Positions 1 through 15,001 of a stretch of 64,000 nucleotides of DNA are shown here, in pieces (position 1 is the stretch's first letter; every line of letters begins with the position of its first letter). Position numbers and translations under genes: made by a program. The notes beneath the pieces were generated by a model. It was not told where the DNA came from. It did not search any database and saw only the letters and a list, made by a program, of their open reading frames with translations. This DNA is from Filosporella fistucella. Taxonomy: Eukaryota; Ascomycota; Leotiomycetes; Helotiales. The DNA lies in the NCBI GenBank assembly GCA_030077755.1, contig JAQJZZ010000010.1, forward strand, positions 4,092,001 to 4,156,000, in the 5' to 3' direction.

Positions 1-2214
<2,214 letters not shown>

Positions 2215-2772
2215 ATGCTGCTGTGGTGGGAAATAAATAGAAATGGGTAACGAGAAATGACCGATGATCATGGACATTGAGATTCCTTCAGGCACAGCTT
2301 GTTGATCAATGTAAAACAAAAGTTGCTTTTATCATGATGTTTTACTCGCCAATGCACTATGACCACTTTGAGCCACAGTGCGTCAAATCTGCAGCAGCCC
2401 CGGCTGGTAGAGAATACAGAGTGAATCAACACTACAATACAAAGTCACAAGCCTTAAACACGAGTTCTCTCGTACGAACGATATTTCGACTTGCAAAAAA
2501 GCAACTTGAATGTGTTTTGAGTCATTTTATTGACACGTGGATCTCACCAAATAGTTTTTTTGTGTCTAACCGTGGTCCTTGACGGTTAGCCCCGAGTTGG
2601 GTTTTGGGCTAAAACCCTCTCTGCCTGATCCCACTTCATTCCAACAAACACAAACACTTCCTTCTCCCTTTCTCCAAGCACAAAGAAAATTCGAAAAGAA
2701 CAATCGAACCTACCAACTCGTACCTCGCGCACTACAATTTACACAAATTCTTGACTCAATACTGCTGCCAAA
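2215..2772. other. Spacer between enolase and eIF3j
   Basis: Holds the enolase 3' UTR and the eIF3j promoter and leader. Only short ORFs without recognisable features are present. A CT- and CA-rich leader-like stretch lies at 2625-2770. Confidence 0.6.
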
Positions 2773-3823
2773 ATGCCTGAGAAGTGGGGTAAGTGGCCAG
2801 TTTCATTTTCACGCGTCATGATGCGACATCACTTCCAGTCCCATCCACGATTCAGATTATTGTGTGATATGAATTGTGCGGCTCGGTCGTAAGATCGACC
2901 TTGCAGGACACTATGCACAGTGAGGAATTTTCTGGGTACATTTGACTGACCGCTATTCAACCGAGCAGATGAAGAAGAGGACAGTTCTACGCCTCCCTCG
3001 TCGCCTCCAACCGGAGCTGTTTCCACCAGAAGGAAGTTCGATGACGAAGAAGATGATAGCGATGTCTTGGAGAGCTGGGATGCCGCAGAGGACTCGGAGG
3101 TGGAGCGCGAGAAGGCCAAAGCTGCTGCTGAACGTAAAGCCAAAGCAGATGCTGAGGCTGCCGCAAATAAGAAGAGCAAGGCTCAGCGCATCGCCGAGAA
3201 GCAAGCCGAGAAGGCACGTCGACTTGCAGAGGAGAGCGACGATGATAGCAGTGAGGAAGATGAGGCAGCACGCCGAGAGCGACTTCGTCGTACCGAACAA
3301 GACTCCGATCTGAAGCATGCCGAGGATCTGTTTGGTAATATTGGTATCAACAGCCGCAAGGTTACTACTGCAGCAAATGCTGTTCAAATCGATTCCAAAG
3401 ATCCAACCTCGACCCTCGATCTGACTGCTCTCCCCTTATTCGACCCTAAGACTAAGCAGCAATTTGAGAAGCTCCGAGACACGCTCATTCCTGTCATCGC
3501 AAACAATTCCAAGAAGGCTCATTATGTCATCTTCCTTCAGGAATTCACAAAGCAACTTGCCAAAGACCTTCCCAGTGATCAGATCAAGAAGATTGCAAGC
3601 AGTTTGACTGCATTGAGCAACGAGAAGATGAAGGAGGAGAAAGCCGCGGAGAAGGGAGGCAAGAAAAGTAAAGCTCAGAAGACAAAGGCCACTTTGGTCG
3701 CAAGCAGGAACATCTCAACAGGCGCTGATACTCAGGCCTACGACGATGACTTTGGAGAGTAAGTCTCACAAGAGCAACAATAGCCTAGACACTCCTGACG
3801 TTTCTAGTGACGATTTTATGTGA
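2773..3823 (+). CDS. HCR1: Translation initiation factor eIF3 subunit j (Hcr1-like), 3 exons
   Basis: Loosely associated eIF3 subunit that acts at the 40S decoding centre and in ribosome recycling. Exons are 2773-2788, 2969-3758 and 3808-3823, joining to 273 aa. The N-terminal part is acidic (KFDDEEDDSDVLESWD), as in the family. A charged Lys/Ala/Glu-rich helix follows, then the conserved core with LFGNIGI and FDPKTKQQFEKL. Without the last splice the protein would stop at FGE. The 49-bp intron 3759-3807 instead adds a 16-nt last exon giving FGDDDFM, which matches the acidic, Phe-Met ending known for eIF3j. The first exon encodes only MPEKW plus one base. Neighbours suggest no operon-like link. 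Confidence 0.93.
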
Positions 3824-4425
3824 AGCACCCTCGAAGAAATACATAGCATTGCGCTCGTCCTTCCCTCTCAACCACACCAGCTACACCAAAGGGGCCAGAT
3901 CGGTCTCACGATGTCCAATCACAGCCATCTTAAGAAATACACAAACGCTACCTCGAACAACCCAACATGGACCACAATATGTGGACGTACCGCAACGGGA
4001 CATCTGTAGCTGTCAAGAAAGTCTGGGAGTGTATGCTCGCACAGGGAAGGAAGTTATGAGGCCCTTTCCTTTTAGATAGACTGCTTTGAAACAGGATTCA
4101 TAGACTGCGTGCTCTAGTCCTTCTGTGACGGAGATTTGCTTTACGCTTAATATCGATGGATATGGGCATAAGCCGTCCTTAATTGTCAAATACCTATGCG
4201 ATTTTCAACTTTACCTTCAGAACATGGCTACGGAAAAATGAAACGCCTGTATACTCAAAATCTGGCTCCCCTCATTAATGTTTGACCTTCGTTGCTGTGT
4301 ATCACGTCCAATGCAGAAAACTGTAAAGTAAGCTACTATTTGTCTAGGATTGTAGTATCTATCCCAATCTATACGATAGGTTTGGGGCTATTGCCGTATA
4401 TCTCCTGTATCTTCTTTCTAGACCT
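3824..4425. other. Convergent 3' spacer
   Basis: Lies between the stop codons of eIF3j (+) and the thioesterase gene (-). It should hold both 3' UTRs. No gene is seen. A 90-codon ORF overlapping the start of this region in the + frame is explained by the eIF3j last intron and exon. Confidence 0.6.
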
Positions 4426-5631
4426 CTAAATCTTACTCGCTATCGTGCTCCTCGCTGCCAGATTTCTTTCTGAACTAACTGCAAACGCAACATGATTGCT
4501 TAACGCAACCAACTCTCCTTCCGCATCTAGAATTGTAACTTCGATGTCCAAGCGACCTTCCTTGATTTGCTTTGTATTTGTCCTTGCAAACAGCCACTCA
4601 ACGCCCGATTCAGGAAGAGTTTTCTTAATATCCAAATTGAGGAGTACCGTCGGGTACCAAAAGGTCCTTTTCGACCGTTCGCTATTCTCTGACACCCTTT
4701 CTGCTTGTAAGAACGACTCGACAGGCATAGGCCACATATCGGAAATGAACCCTATTGATGCATTCGTCCATTTTTCCCCTGTAGATAATCTCACCCATTC
4801 ATCCGCCGAACTCTTAGATCGCTGTCCGCCTCGTGGAAAATAAAATTCTGTCTTTTTGGTGGCCTTTCTGAAGTTTGCGAAACGCATCTCTTTTTCACGA
4901 ACCCAATGTTTGTCTTTGCCTTCTGGTAGAAGAGCGAGATCAGTTGGTAGAGGCTCGGGGTTGAGCTTCCACTCTGTGCTGAAATTGACGCCGCTTTCTG
5001 CAGGAATGTTGCCTTGAGTAAGCGTGCCGACTACTTCCTCACGACCATTCTGGGAGAGTGTGACCTGTACAACAGAGGCTTGACGGCCAAGCTTGACATC
5101 CTTCACCGTGAATGTAGCAGGGCCAACTTCTGTCCGACGCAGGAAGTCCAGGTGTAGGGCGAAGGTATGGGGTTGATTTTGAGTAGCAAGGGTTCCCGAG
5201 AAGTGTGTCGAGGCTACCTGGAGAAAGCAAGCTGTGACAAACCCCCCGTGAGGAACTAAGAAAACAATGAGTATTTTGTATCATTTATGAAAAGATGTGT
5301 ATGAAGCTTCAAAAGAGTGTCACAACGTCAGAGGAGTTCAACGACTGTTTGACCAAACTCTACGTCCTTGTTCAGGTGCACAATTACGATGTAACGGAAG
5401 CAAGCAAAAGACTGTTTAATTGTGAGGAATGGAGCTCCCATGCCTGGAAATTCAATCCACATAAAGTCTCAACATGTAACTATTCACCATAAAAGTTTGA
5501 ATCATCTTGGGTTTCTACTGACCTGAACCTATACACCAATCATCGGGGAAGTAAGCTTCATAAGTATGCGATGATAATGATTTTATCGCAGTCGCTGCAG
5601 CAAATGTGGTCGAGGCGTCTGAGAAGGCCAT
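4426..5631 (-). CDS. Thioesterase-like (hot-dog fold) protein, 2 exons
   Basis: Probable acyl-CoA thioesterase or thioesterase-like protein of the TesB-like superfamily. The substrate is unknown. Exon 1 is 5631-5523 and exon 2 is 5255-4426. They join across a 267-bp intron, long for this window, to 312 aa. Exon 1 encodes SSHTYEAYFPDDWCIGS, and exon 2 opens with VPHGGFVTACFLQVA, the typical junction of the first hot-dog strand and the GG-F loop. The second hot-dog half contains WTNASIGFISDMWPMP. I chose the start MAFSDAS at 5631, although the frame stays open upstream to 5712. The fold assignment rests on recognised motifs. A function in peroxisomal or polyketide metabolism cannot be decided, and no clear C-terminal SKL is present (it ends IASKI). 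Confidence 0.82.
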
Positions 5632-7208
5632 AATTGCTGCTTGGTTACTTCCACTTTGTATAGTGGAATGAACGAAGGATATGGCCAACAGTTGGAAAAG
5701 GCATTCAGACAAACACCCCTCAGTGGTAGTAGTACCACTGGTAATTGGTAGGTATGTCTACTCGCCAAGTTTGGAGGAGCCGAGGCTTTCAAGCTCGGTT
5801 GTGGTGGAGGACAATTCCAATGGAAGCCGGAAGGTGCAACAACATCTGAGGCTTTCACATCCCGTGTGTCATGTCAAGTCATGCTGTACCTAACAACAAG
5901 GCGCATCAAGTTCTCTGTATTTACCACATGGCTTGACTCCACCGTGTAAACCCGATGAATTGTGCAGTAAGTACAAGTAGAAGTACAGGTACAATCAGCG
6001 ATGTGTTCCATTCCCAAGCCGCCGATTCCTATCTGCGTCCCTTAGCTAGCTACAACGAGGGACCCAAGGCTCCTCCAGCCTCGCAAGCCAGTAGAGTAAA
6101 GGTCTACCTATGTAAGTTGTAATGAGGAGGGGTGCTGAGATGATGAGCTGCAGATATTAGATCACCGAGAAGGCCAATTAATTGTTGGCACCGAGGCCGT
6201 GAATACCTTGGGAGGAAAATTGCGAACTCTTCAGCTTACGGGTGATGGCATGAAGCGTCGAGGAATTCGGGTCCCCTGAGAAATTTTCTTTTGGTATCAA
6301 CCGGTCACTCCAGAGTACTCTATGGACGTATCAGTACCTATATTACTTGAGAAGATAAGCCCAATATCATATATTATCACAGCCATTTGAGACCTAACCT
6401 AAGAGCCTCCTGAATAGTTCAACCACACCGAATGGTCTAGATACAATAGAAACCTAGAGTTCATTTGTTTAAAGCAACATGTTATTCGGCTTCGAGGGCA
6501 CCGTGACATTTGCCACAGCCTCGCATTGTAGCCTGGTCTGGGTTTACAGTGCTCGTTGAGGGCAAAATGTACGTCAGCAGGAAGCACACGGCTATCGTCT
6601 CCCGCAAGGTCTTGTGTCTTAAAATACCTACCTTACCTAACAGGCCACATACAGTAATGACTGCAGATGAGTCTCCTGCTTTGGCCGTGCCCGTTACAGT
6701 TGCAGCAACCTTCAAATGGCTTGCTTCCTGCAGCTTCGAATTTATCCTGCTGATGAAACATAACACAACCGCCAGCCCTCGAAACTCCACATCTGAAACA
6801 TAAATATAGAACCGCTGAGTCCTTCATTATAGAAAGACAAGCTCTACCTAGGTTATTAAAAGGTCCATCCTAGGTAGGCAGGGAACGAGTGCGTGAGTGA
6901 GTGACGTTAATTAAGTATCAAGGTCAAATCACTCACCCTCTGCCTGCTGCTCCGCGTCGACCACACGCGAAGCGAACCATCTCTACGACAGGCATCCCAG
7001 GCATTTTCATTTGAGCCAGACTTCAACTTGTTCCTTAACCAAAAACTGCATTTGTCCTTTTGATAAGCATCCTTCCAATATTCACCTAGATGATATTGTC
7101 CATCTATCAATCAGCGTTCGATCGCATTGCCAAAGTAATAGCCACATCCTCCGCTCTTCATCCCTGAGCCGGCGCCTTTGGTGGGGTAAAACACCTGGAG
7201 AATCAAAG
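5632..7208. other. Intergenic region, no supported gene
   Basis: About 1.6 kb between divergently transcribed genes. ORFs of roughly 100 codons overlap on both strands at 6480-6830 but show no splice-consistent extension or recognisable motif. Short GTAC/AAGTAC-rich sequence occurs near 5968-5995, and CCTAGGT motifs near 6846-6880. Confidence 0.6.
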
Positions 7209-10200
7209 ATGGGTAATGTCAGTAGCAGACCAGATGAGGGTGCTGCCCTCTATCTGAGGGACCAGACTCGATGTCAGTATTCCCAATTTCAATAAACGGG
7301 ACCGTGAATGCTGATGTTCTTGGTTTCGAAGTAACCATTTCCTCCCTGTTGGTCACCAATTCTCGTCGTCGGACGGTACTGAGTGTGGTGCCGAACTCCT
7401 TTCCTGCAACGAGGGTATCTGCGACTCGGGATCTTGGAGATAACAGCGTGGTGGAATATGTTCAGGTATGAAACCTGGCATCATTCCAGGACGCTGAGTG
7501 TGTTCTGTGGTATTGAGCCGGCGCTGACCAGAATGTATCTAGGACCCTGAGCCTTCCACTGTTGGACCATCCCCGACCTTCATACTCAAGCTCAATAATG
7601 ACGAGGAGCTTACCTTCAAATTCACTTTCGTTATTCGGCAGACGCAACAAGTGACTGCGGGAATCAACGGCGCGGCAGATGCTACAAGATTAGTCGATAC
7701 AGCCTTGAATGGTCTCACCTATATCTCTGCATCGACTGCGAAAGAGGTCGAGACTCTGGTGACTCGCGAATTTCATGCCGACCCAAATCTTCACAAGAAT
7801 GCAAACGTACAACTAGTAGGGGATTATTCAACAGGTGGGAGTCAATCAGTATCGTTCGAATGGTCATGGAAATGGAGGCCTCCTAAGGCGACTGAAGATA
7901 GAGGGGGAGGCTGGAGAAACAATTGCAGCGTGGGTTCCCGATTTCATAATAAAAAGTAGACCTCCATGCTGACGTTCTGAAGTTCGTCGAGTATGATCAA
8001 CGAGCGCATCGATTAGACACGCTCGCAAATTTTTCATTTTGGGTTTCGAGTAAGACTCCTTACTCACGTCCTACTCATCCTATACTTACCTCATCTGTAG
8101 ATCATCAACAGTATATGAGCCAACCTAATTCACCCTCCCCCCCATTCAACCTCATCCCTCCTCCAAAACTTCGTGTGCCCTCCTCACAGTCCATGGACTC
8201 GCGGCTCAGCGGGACGGACACTCGCGACTATGATGAGCCACCATCCCCTAATATCGTACCTGCCGAAACAGCTTTTCCAGTGGGCTCGATTCCTCAAAAA
8301 GATCTAGTCAAGGTAGATGTGTCATGTCAGCGCCCAGGCGAGGACATGAGTGCTACTGAAGATGGCCCTCTTTTCAGGGCAACCATGAAAGCCCTGGAAC
8401 AAAAGACTGGTAGCATGCGGCAACGGATGAAGAAGGTCTTGAAACGTGCAGAAGCAGCACACATGGCCCAGATCGATTGTAACGATGCAATTTCAGGATT
8501 CATGGACTCTCTCCGAGAAGCATCATCGTCAAACGCAAATGCGGTTCAGCCCGCTTTAGAGCACTATTTTGATAAGATAGCTAGGGAGATTCTAGCTTAC
8601 GAGAAACAGAATACGGTGAATCTTCAGAGAATTATCATTGATCCACTAACAAAGCTTTACAACCTGGATATCAAGCAGGCCGAAGCTAAGAAGCGGGACT
8701 TTGAAGATGAAAGCAAAGACTACTATGCCTATGTCTCCCGCTACCTCGGCCAACGGCAAGATTCACTGAAGCAGAAAAAACGAGCAGAGAGTGATACCAA
8801 ATATCAAACGAAGCGAAGGAACTTTGAGCTCAAGCGATTTGACTATTCATCATTCATGCAGGATCTTCATGGAGGTCGCAAGGAGCAAGAGGTGTTGTCC
8901 CATTTGACGAAATACGCAGATTCTCAGACAAGGAGCTATCTTGCTACTGCTAAGAAGATCGAGGGGATGCTTCCTCAGCTTGATGCGCTGAGCGCGGAAG
9001 TTCAGGAGGCTGACAAGGAATTTCAATATCAACGGACTGAGAGAGAGGAGAAACGTCGAAACCTCGAGAAAAGTACTATTACTTATGTGGAGCCGGATAC
9101 ACTACCCTCTGTTGGGGTGCTACCTCCTCAGACTGCAAATTCTAGCAGCACTGGAGCTTATATCTCTGATTCCGAAATTGGCCGTTCCGACAGTACAGCA
9201 TCTCAGCTGAGAGTGGTTCCTACGAACGGCACCACAATTACATCCTCCGCTAACAGCGCGCCGACTGAATTTTCCAGATCACCTGGAAGTCTATCTTCGA
9301 CGGTCGGTTCCGTGAACAGCCCCGGTCCAAATTCGAAATTCAGGGGAATACGTGACCTAGAGGAGAAAGACCATAGCCAGATTAGCAACAGCGAAAAGAA
9401 CGGTACACAACGCAAAGAAGGACTTCTGTGGGCTTTAAGTAGACCAGGCAGCCATGCAGATCCGAGGGGTTTGAACAAGCAAGCATGGCACAAGTAGGTA
9501 TCGTTTGGCGATAGTTGAGCATGCACTAACGGATGCAGATTTTGGATCGTTCTTGACGCTGGTAAAGTATCTGAATACAGCAACTGGAAACAAAGACTAG
9601 ACTTGCACATGGAGCCAATCGATTTGAGAATGGCATCTGTTCGAGAAGCTCGAAATGCGGAACGGCGATTTTGTTTTGAGGTTATCACACCTCAGTATAA
9701 ACGTGTATATCAGGCTACTTCTGAGGATGACATGAACAATTGGATCTCCGCCATCAATAATGCCATCCAGAGTGCAGTGGAGGGCCGAGACATGCGTGGA
9801 ACTGGAGCCCCAACACAACAATCTGAACCACATTCCATACGGAGAGACATTGGTTCGATTTTAACCGGCAAAAGCTCCTCGATGAACTATGGAAATAACC
9901 ATAGCACGAGTCAGAGCACTGCCGGAGCAAATAACAGTGTATTTCGCCGTACTACCGTCGGTGCGAGGCCGGCTTACAACCGTCAAGGGAGTAACGGATT
10001 CGACGAGAATCCCGACAAATTGCTCCAACTATTGCGAGATGCTGACCAGGGGAATTGTTGGTGCGCTGATTGTGGATCTGGTATCAAGACAGAGTGGGTA
10101 TCGATTAATCTAGCAATAATCCTCTGTATCGAGTGCAGTGGCATACACCGATCACTTGGCACCCATATCAGTAAAGTTCGGTCCCTGACACTTGATATCA

Positions 10201-10859
10201 ACTCATTTACTACTGATATCGTCGAGCTCCTCCTTCTCGTTGGCAATCGGGTCTCGAATATGGTCTGGGAAGCAAAGTTGGACCAAAATACCAAGCCATC
10301 ACCTCAAGCGACTCGAGAAGAACGATTAAGATTCATCACAGCGAAGTACGTCGACAGGGCCTATGTCGAACCGATCTCATCAACACTATCTAGGTATGCC
10401 ACAGCAGACGAGACTCTCTTAGCTGCTATCAAGAAGAATGAGATCCAGCAAGTCATATATGCACTTGCTCTGAAGGCGAACCCGAATGTGTGTGATAAAT
10501 CTCGCGGCACGCACTCTGTATTTTTGGCACTTGCTGCCGCTGACCCAGCGTCTCCATCGCCTGTAGCCTCGCCATCGAGGCCTGACACAGCTGTTAAAAA
10601 TACAGCATTTCCAATTGCTGAAATGTTGGTGCAGAATGGGGCTGAAATCCCAGGCACGATGCCATTATTTCCTTTAAGCAGGAGTGCATCTTTGTACATT
10701 GAACAGAAAAGCGGCCGAGGGGCAATCCCTCAAGACACTCTTGGCGCCTTGCCTACGCCGAGTCCAGGTGAGAAGCAGCAGAAAGATCGTGAAGCCAGGT
10801 TACAGAAGCGTGTCAGTGCAGGTGGGCGTCTAGCAAAGTCGCCAATTCCGGAGAGATGA
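7209..10859 (+). CDS. ACAP/centaurin-type ArfGAP with BAR, PH, ArfGAP and ankyrin-like regions, 6 exons
   Basis: GTPase-activating protein for Arf, expected at curved endosomal or plasma membranes. Exons are 7209-7272, 7332-7465, 7543-7929, 7983-8049, 8101-9493 and 9539-10859, joining in frame to 1121 aa. In order: an N-terminal region (1-220) beginning MGNVSSRPDEG, an N-myristoylation-type start; a BAR-like coiled region (about 305-535, with LEHYFDKIAREI and LDIKQAEAKKRDFE); a PH domain (about 656-762, WIVLDAGKVSEY to MNNWISAINNAIQ, split by intron 5); and an ArfGAP zinc finger (about 840-945, CADCG...CIECSGIHRSLGTHISKVRS). Weak ankyrin-like sequence follows (LLAAIKKNEIQQVIYAL, MLVQNGAEIPG). 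A gene caller could easily split this into three genes at the 51-77 bp introns. Domain order matches ACAPs and S. pombe Cnt6; substrate specificity is inferred. Confidence 0.93.
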
Positions 10860-12096
10860 TGAGTTTGGTCATGTTGATAATGATTCGATGATTTGGAGAT
10901 ACCAGGGGGCTATGGGACAATACATTGATGGCGTTGGACTTGTTAAAGTAGCTGCATTGTTGTTATGAAGCTCTTATGAGATCTCCATTGTTTGCGCAGA
11001 GGACTGCTGGGCTGGTCAGTCATTGGATTGGTTGGCCATGTTTATGGATAATAATAGAAGAAAACATCCGAACGGGATTAAGACAGGGGGGGGCTCTGGG
11101 TTGGAAAATACAATTTTTATGACCACTGAACCACCTACCACTGGGATGTGCGAGGCAAATGTAATATTCGTGACGTTAGTGCAACAACATGAGGGATGCA
11201 TACAATCCGACCAAGATTTGCGACTACTACCCGTCCGTAGCTCTGCATCATTGCCCCATTATAACCATTAGAGGTTGGAGGCAATGAATGGTACGAAATT
11301 ATTCAAATCACATGAGATATCAATCTGGATGAATCTTTGTCTGACACTAGTATTGGTCAAAGTGAATTGCTGTAGCGAGGTAAGGTAGGACTGTACTGTA
11401 CTGTATATGCTTCTGATCTAATCCTGCCCTGCCCTGCTATTCACACGGACCAGGGCGACTGCACAATGACGCAGTCTGAGGCTTACGGCAGTTCGATGTT
11501 TCATTCTTCTGTAATCAAAACTTGGAAACTTGGAATTAGCTGTAGTTTTAGTCCTAAAGCTTGTAACAGGTACCGTTTATGAGAGGGCTAGCTGCCCTAC
11601 GAGGATGAGTTTGAATTAAGGGTCCGTTCAACGTCGTCGAAGTAGTGAGCCAGTTGAGTTAGTTTTCTGTCCAGGTGCGAAGATGCAGCGGAGATCGTGC
11701 TGTTGCCAAGATTATTCCGCACCACCGCACCATCCTGACAGCCGAACGTCGTTCTTGGCACAAAAGCTTGGTATTCGGAAGACGGCTTCGATCGAACGAG
11801 AAGACCCTCGCGAGCCTCGATAGGGTTGGGGAGGGTACAGAAGGTAGGCAAGTTCAGTGCTGCCGGCTCCCGACGACGCGCAGCAGCGGCTAAGGACTTC
11901 TTAAGTCGGTCTATTGTTGATCAGGCGAAGGAGACATTACGATTTCAACTTGCGCTTCATTGCGAAATCTCCCAGCTCCTGATCTATCTCATAGCTGATA
12001 CTTCCCGTACGTCTGGGTCTGGCTCAACAGCATCTCGCCTGTTCCTTTTACGCCTGCAAGTCAAACTAACTGACACAATTGTTGATTGCAGCCACC
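10860..12096. promoter_or_regulatory. Intergenic region and leader of the C2 gene, with probable 5' UTR intron
   Basis: No gene is supported here. A likely leader intron runs 12007-12091 (GTACGTCTGG to GATTGCAG) with a branch-like ACTAACTGAC. It leaves CCACC directly before the C2-protein start codon. Small GTACTGTACTGTA repeats occur near 11390-11404. Confidence 0.5.
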
Positions 12097-13974
12097 ATGT
12101 CAGAAAATCAGAATCCTCCTGTCAACGGACAAACGAGCGGCGGCCAGAGCAGCGAAACACAAAATGGAGATGTCGAGAAACCAGCCGAGCATCATGGAGC
12201 ACTGGGCAATGCGAAGGAGAAGTTGACGAAACAGCAACAGAGGATAAAAGATAAGAACAATCCACCAGGTGGTTATGATGCGACTCCAGTTCCGACAGCG
12301 CCCGATGGGTATACTGTCAAATTCACAATCCACCGCGCAGACAATCTGCCAGTGTCTGATCTGAATTCCAGATCTTCCGATCCATACGTCCATGTTACTC
12401 TCACTTCTGCCCTCCCGAAACGTCACAAGGAGGACCCCGATATGATAATACGGACCCCCACTGTACATAAAGAAACAAATCCGGAATGGAACACGGAATG
12501 GGTTGTTGCCGGTATACCTTCGAGCGGATTCAGACTGAAATGCAGGCTATATGACGAAGATCCTAGTGATCACGATGACAGGTTAGGAAATGTCACTGTC
12601 CACGTTAATCGCATCGGCCCCAATTGGGAAGGAATACGGAGTGAGAGCTTTGATATCAAGAAGCGCATGGGGAGCAAAAGGGCATATATGATTCGAGGTT
12701 GCGCTGCTCTATTGAGCAGTAATGTTCATATGGGAGGCCATCTTTGGCTCAGTGCCGAGCTACTTGGAGAGTCAGAGCCACCGCATGGCAGAATGTACAC
12801 TATTGGATTGACGTCGTATTTCAAACAGTATGTAGCCTTTTCCTTTGTCCGGCCCGCTTGAATTCGCTGTGACATACATTCCGCGCAAGTCTCTCGCCTG
12901 TTCACCGGTGAGAATTCTTATAGATTACGGCGTTGATTCGATGTAGTTACTCGCCGATGATAGGAAGATTAGCTGGGACCAAAGCACCAGGAAGCTCAAA
13001 GGATACCCCAGAAGGGCAGGAACCAAAGACCGAGAAATACGAGTAAGCCATATCTGCGTGCTGTCACAAGGACCCCCGCTGACAAGTAAAGCTTCCAAGC
13101 AAATCAGTTCCAGCTGGAGGGACCTGTTCCTCCAGAATTATATCACCGCTTCGTCGAATTTAAGCCTTTCGTCAAAGGTATGTTCTCGAAAGCGGGACTT
13201 CGCGGGCGGGTTCTGAATAAAGCCTTGCATCATCAACACTCCCGCGTATACAATTTCAGCAATACAACGGAGTACGGCGTTGTGAAGCCCAAGTCAGAAG
13301 AAGCGTCACTCCAATTCCTCAAGATGGTCCATTTTGATGAAGGTGGGCGCATTTTCACTTACGTGCTTACCTTGGATGGTCTCCTCCGCTTTACAGAAAC
13401 CGGCAAAGAATTTGGAATTGACTTGCTATCCAAACACACCATGCACAGCGATGTTAACATTTATATTGCTTGCTCGGGTGAATTTTTTGTTCGACGGCTG
13501 AAACATCCCAATCAGTCTGCCACAGATCCCAACCAGGAGACACATCCGGAAACAGAACTTGCAGGCGGGCCGCCAAATTCTCCACCTCCAAAGAATCCAC
13601 GGAACTATGAATTGGTGATTGACAATGATAGCGGCACATACCGTCCTAAAGGATCACTCCTCCCAATTCTCAAGAGCTTCCTAAAAGAGAATTTCCCGGG
13701 TCTTCACATCGTCACTAAAGAATGCACAGACGAAACGTTAGAGAAGATGAAGCAAGGCCAGCGGGAAAAGAAGAAAAAGGAGGGACAGAACATCCAAATG
13801 GTGCAAAACAGCGATGACGAAATTAGTTCTTCTGATGAAGAAGCACTAGATCATGCTGAGCGAGCAAATAAGAAGAGTGGGAAGCAAAGAGCGTTGGGCA
13901 TGCTCGAAGATCCTAAGAACACAATTAAACAGACGATAACAGGCGAGAAAGGGAGGATGGAAAGAGAACAGTGA
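12097..13974 (+). CDS. C2-domain protein, 3 exons
   Basis: Predicted Ca2+/phospholipid-binding protein of a filamentous-fungal family; the exact role is unknown. Exons are 12097-12827, 12947-13042 and 13092-13974, joining to 569 aa. The C2 domain is at about residues 70-210. It has VKFTIHRADNLPVSDLNSRS then DPYVHV, NPEWNTEW and LYDEDPSDHDDRLGN, so the Asp residues that ligate calcium in C2 domains look present. A conserved-looking segment follows (GHLWLSAELLGES, YFKHYSPMIGRLAGT). The C-terminal half contains HHQHSRVYNF and FLKMVHFDEGGRIFTYVLTLDG, and the tail is charged Lys/Glu-rich. No transmembrane segment or signal peptide is visible. The ATG context is strong (GCCACCATG). Confidence 0.85.
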
Positions 13975-15001
13975 GAACCCGTAAGAGATAAATCCGAAAG
14001 AGATAGAGCAGAGAGGCAAGATCAGGGCTGAGGTATGTCGTGTCGTAATGTATAATTGAATTGCATTTTGTTCAGCTTGGGTGGTTTAATGGTTGTATCT
14101 TCGAATTAACGAATGGGTGGCAGGCTTATTGTATGTTTTATTCCTGAGCGTTGCACTTAGTAGCCAATATACTCAATGGACTCTTCCCTACGCGCGAAGC
14201 AATTGCCGGCAATTCTAGATGCACGTATCCAAACATCTTAAAAGTTACAACTTGAATGCCGCTATTGTAATGTTCTTTTTTGACTCGTTATTGTTTGATC
14301 ACACCCTTGAGCGAAGCGAGAGCGTAGTCAAGAAAGGGATTACAGATATAGCATAGCATACAAGGCTTTGCCAGCTAATCCGATTTCACTTGAAAAAGCA
14401 GGATTGCTTCGTTGATCCAATAATTGAATGTGAAGCGATCTAAGTTAGATCCAACAGCCCGGTAATTCACTGATTAAAGAATACGCAACGATCTCCCCTC
14501 GAGTGAATTGAACTCGACAATGAAAAGCTTCGCAAGTTTAACAACTTTTTGGCCTATCGGCAACTTCGGGTCACACTGGAGAAATGGTAGATTATTATCT
14601 TATACTCAACCTGCATGATTCAGAATTCCCAGCTTTCAGCAATAGTAATCTATGAGAAGGGCAAGAGGTGTAATGGCAAGAACAGTCCATTACTTATGAA
14701 AGACTGCCGACCATCATCAAACTACAACTACCGCAACAGCTTTTGCCAGTATCTAACAGTCGCTCACCGTGACTATTCACTCTTACATACGAAACTGAGC
14801 ATAACTCATACAATCTCATCTCAAACCCGAAAATAACCCTATACACAAGCGTCCTATCCCAGGACTGCTTACAAGAAACCCAGACAAAGGCGCAACAATG
14901 CAATGCTGGTAAAAGATATGAAAACAGCGGGTAACCAGATGATTCCGCTAAATAGAATGAACGTTTCCTCGTCATACAGGTCTCAAGCATACATGTGGCG
15001 A
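13975..15001. other. Convergent spacer, no supported gene
   Basis: About 1 kb between the stops of the C2 gene and the kinase gene. It contains only short ORFs on both strands. I looked for a tRNA around 14280-14540 (GAGCGAAGCGAGAGCG and GAATTGAACTCGAC look superficially arm-like) but could not fold a complete one. Confidence 0.55.

Noticed and set aside
6482..6827. Overlapping ORFs of 97-102 codons on both strands
   Set aside because: No recognisable motif, no splice-linked extension, and both strands are open at once, which suggests chance.
11826..12254. 142-codon ORF overlapping the start of the C2 gene
   Set aside because: Runs through a probable leader intron and is out of frame with the C2 protein; best explained as 5' UTR.
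14280..14540. tRNA-like sequence pieces
   Set aside because: No full set of acceptor, D, anticodon and T arms could be folded.
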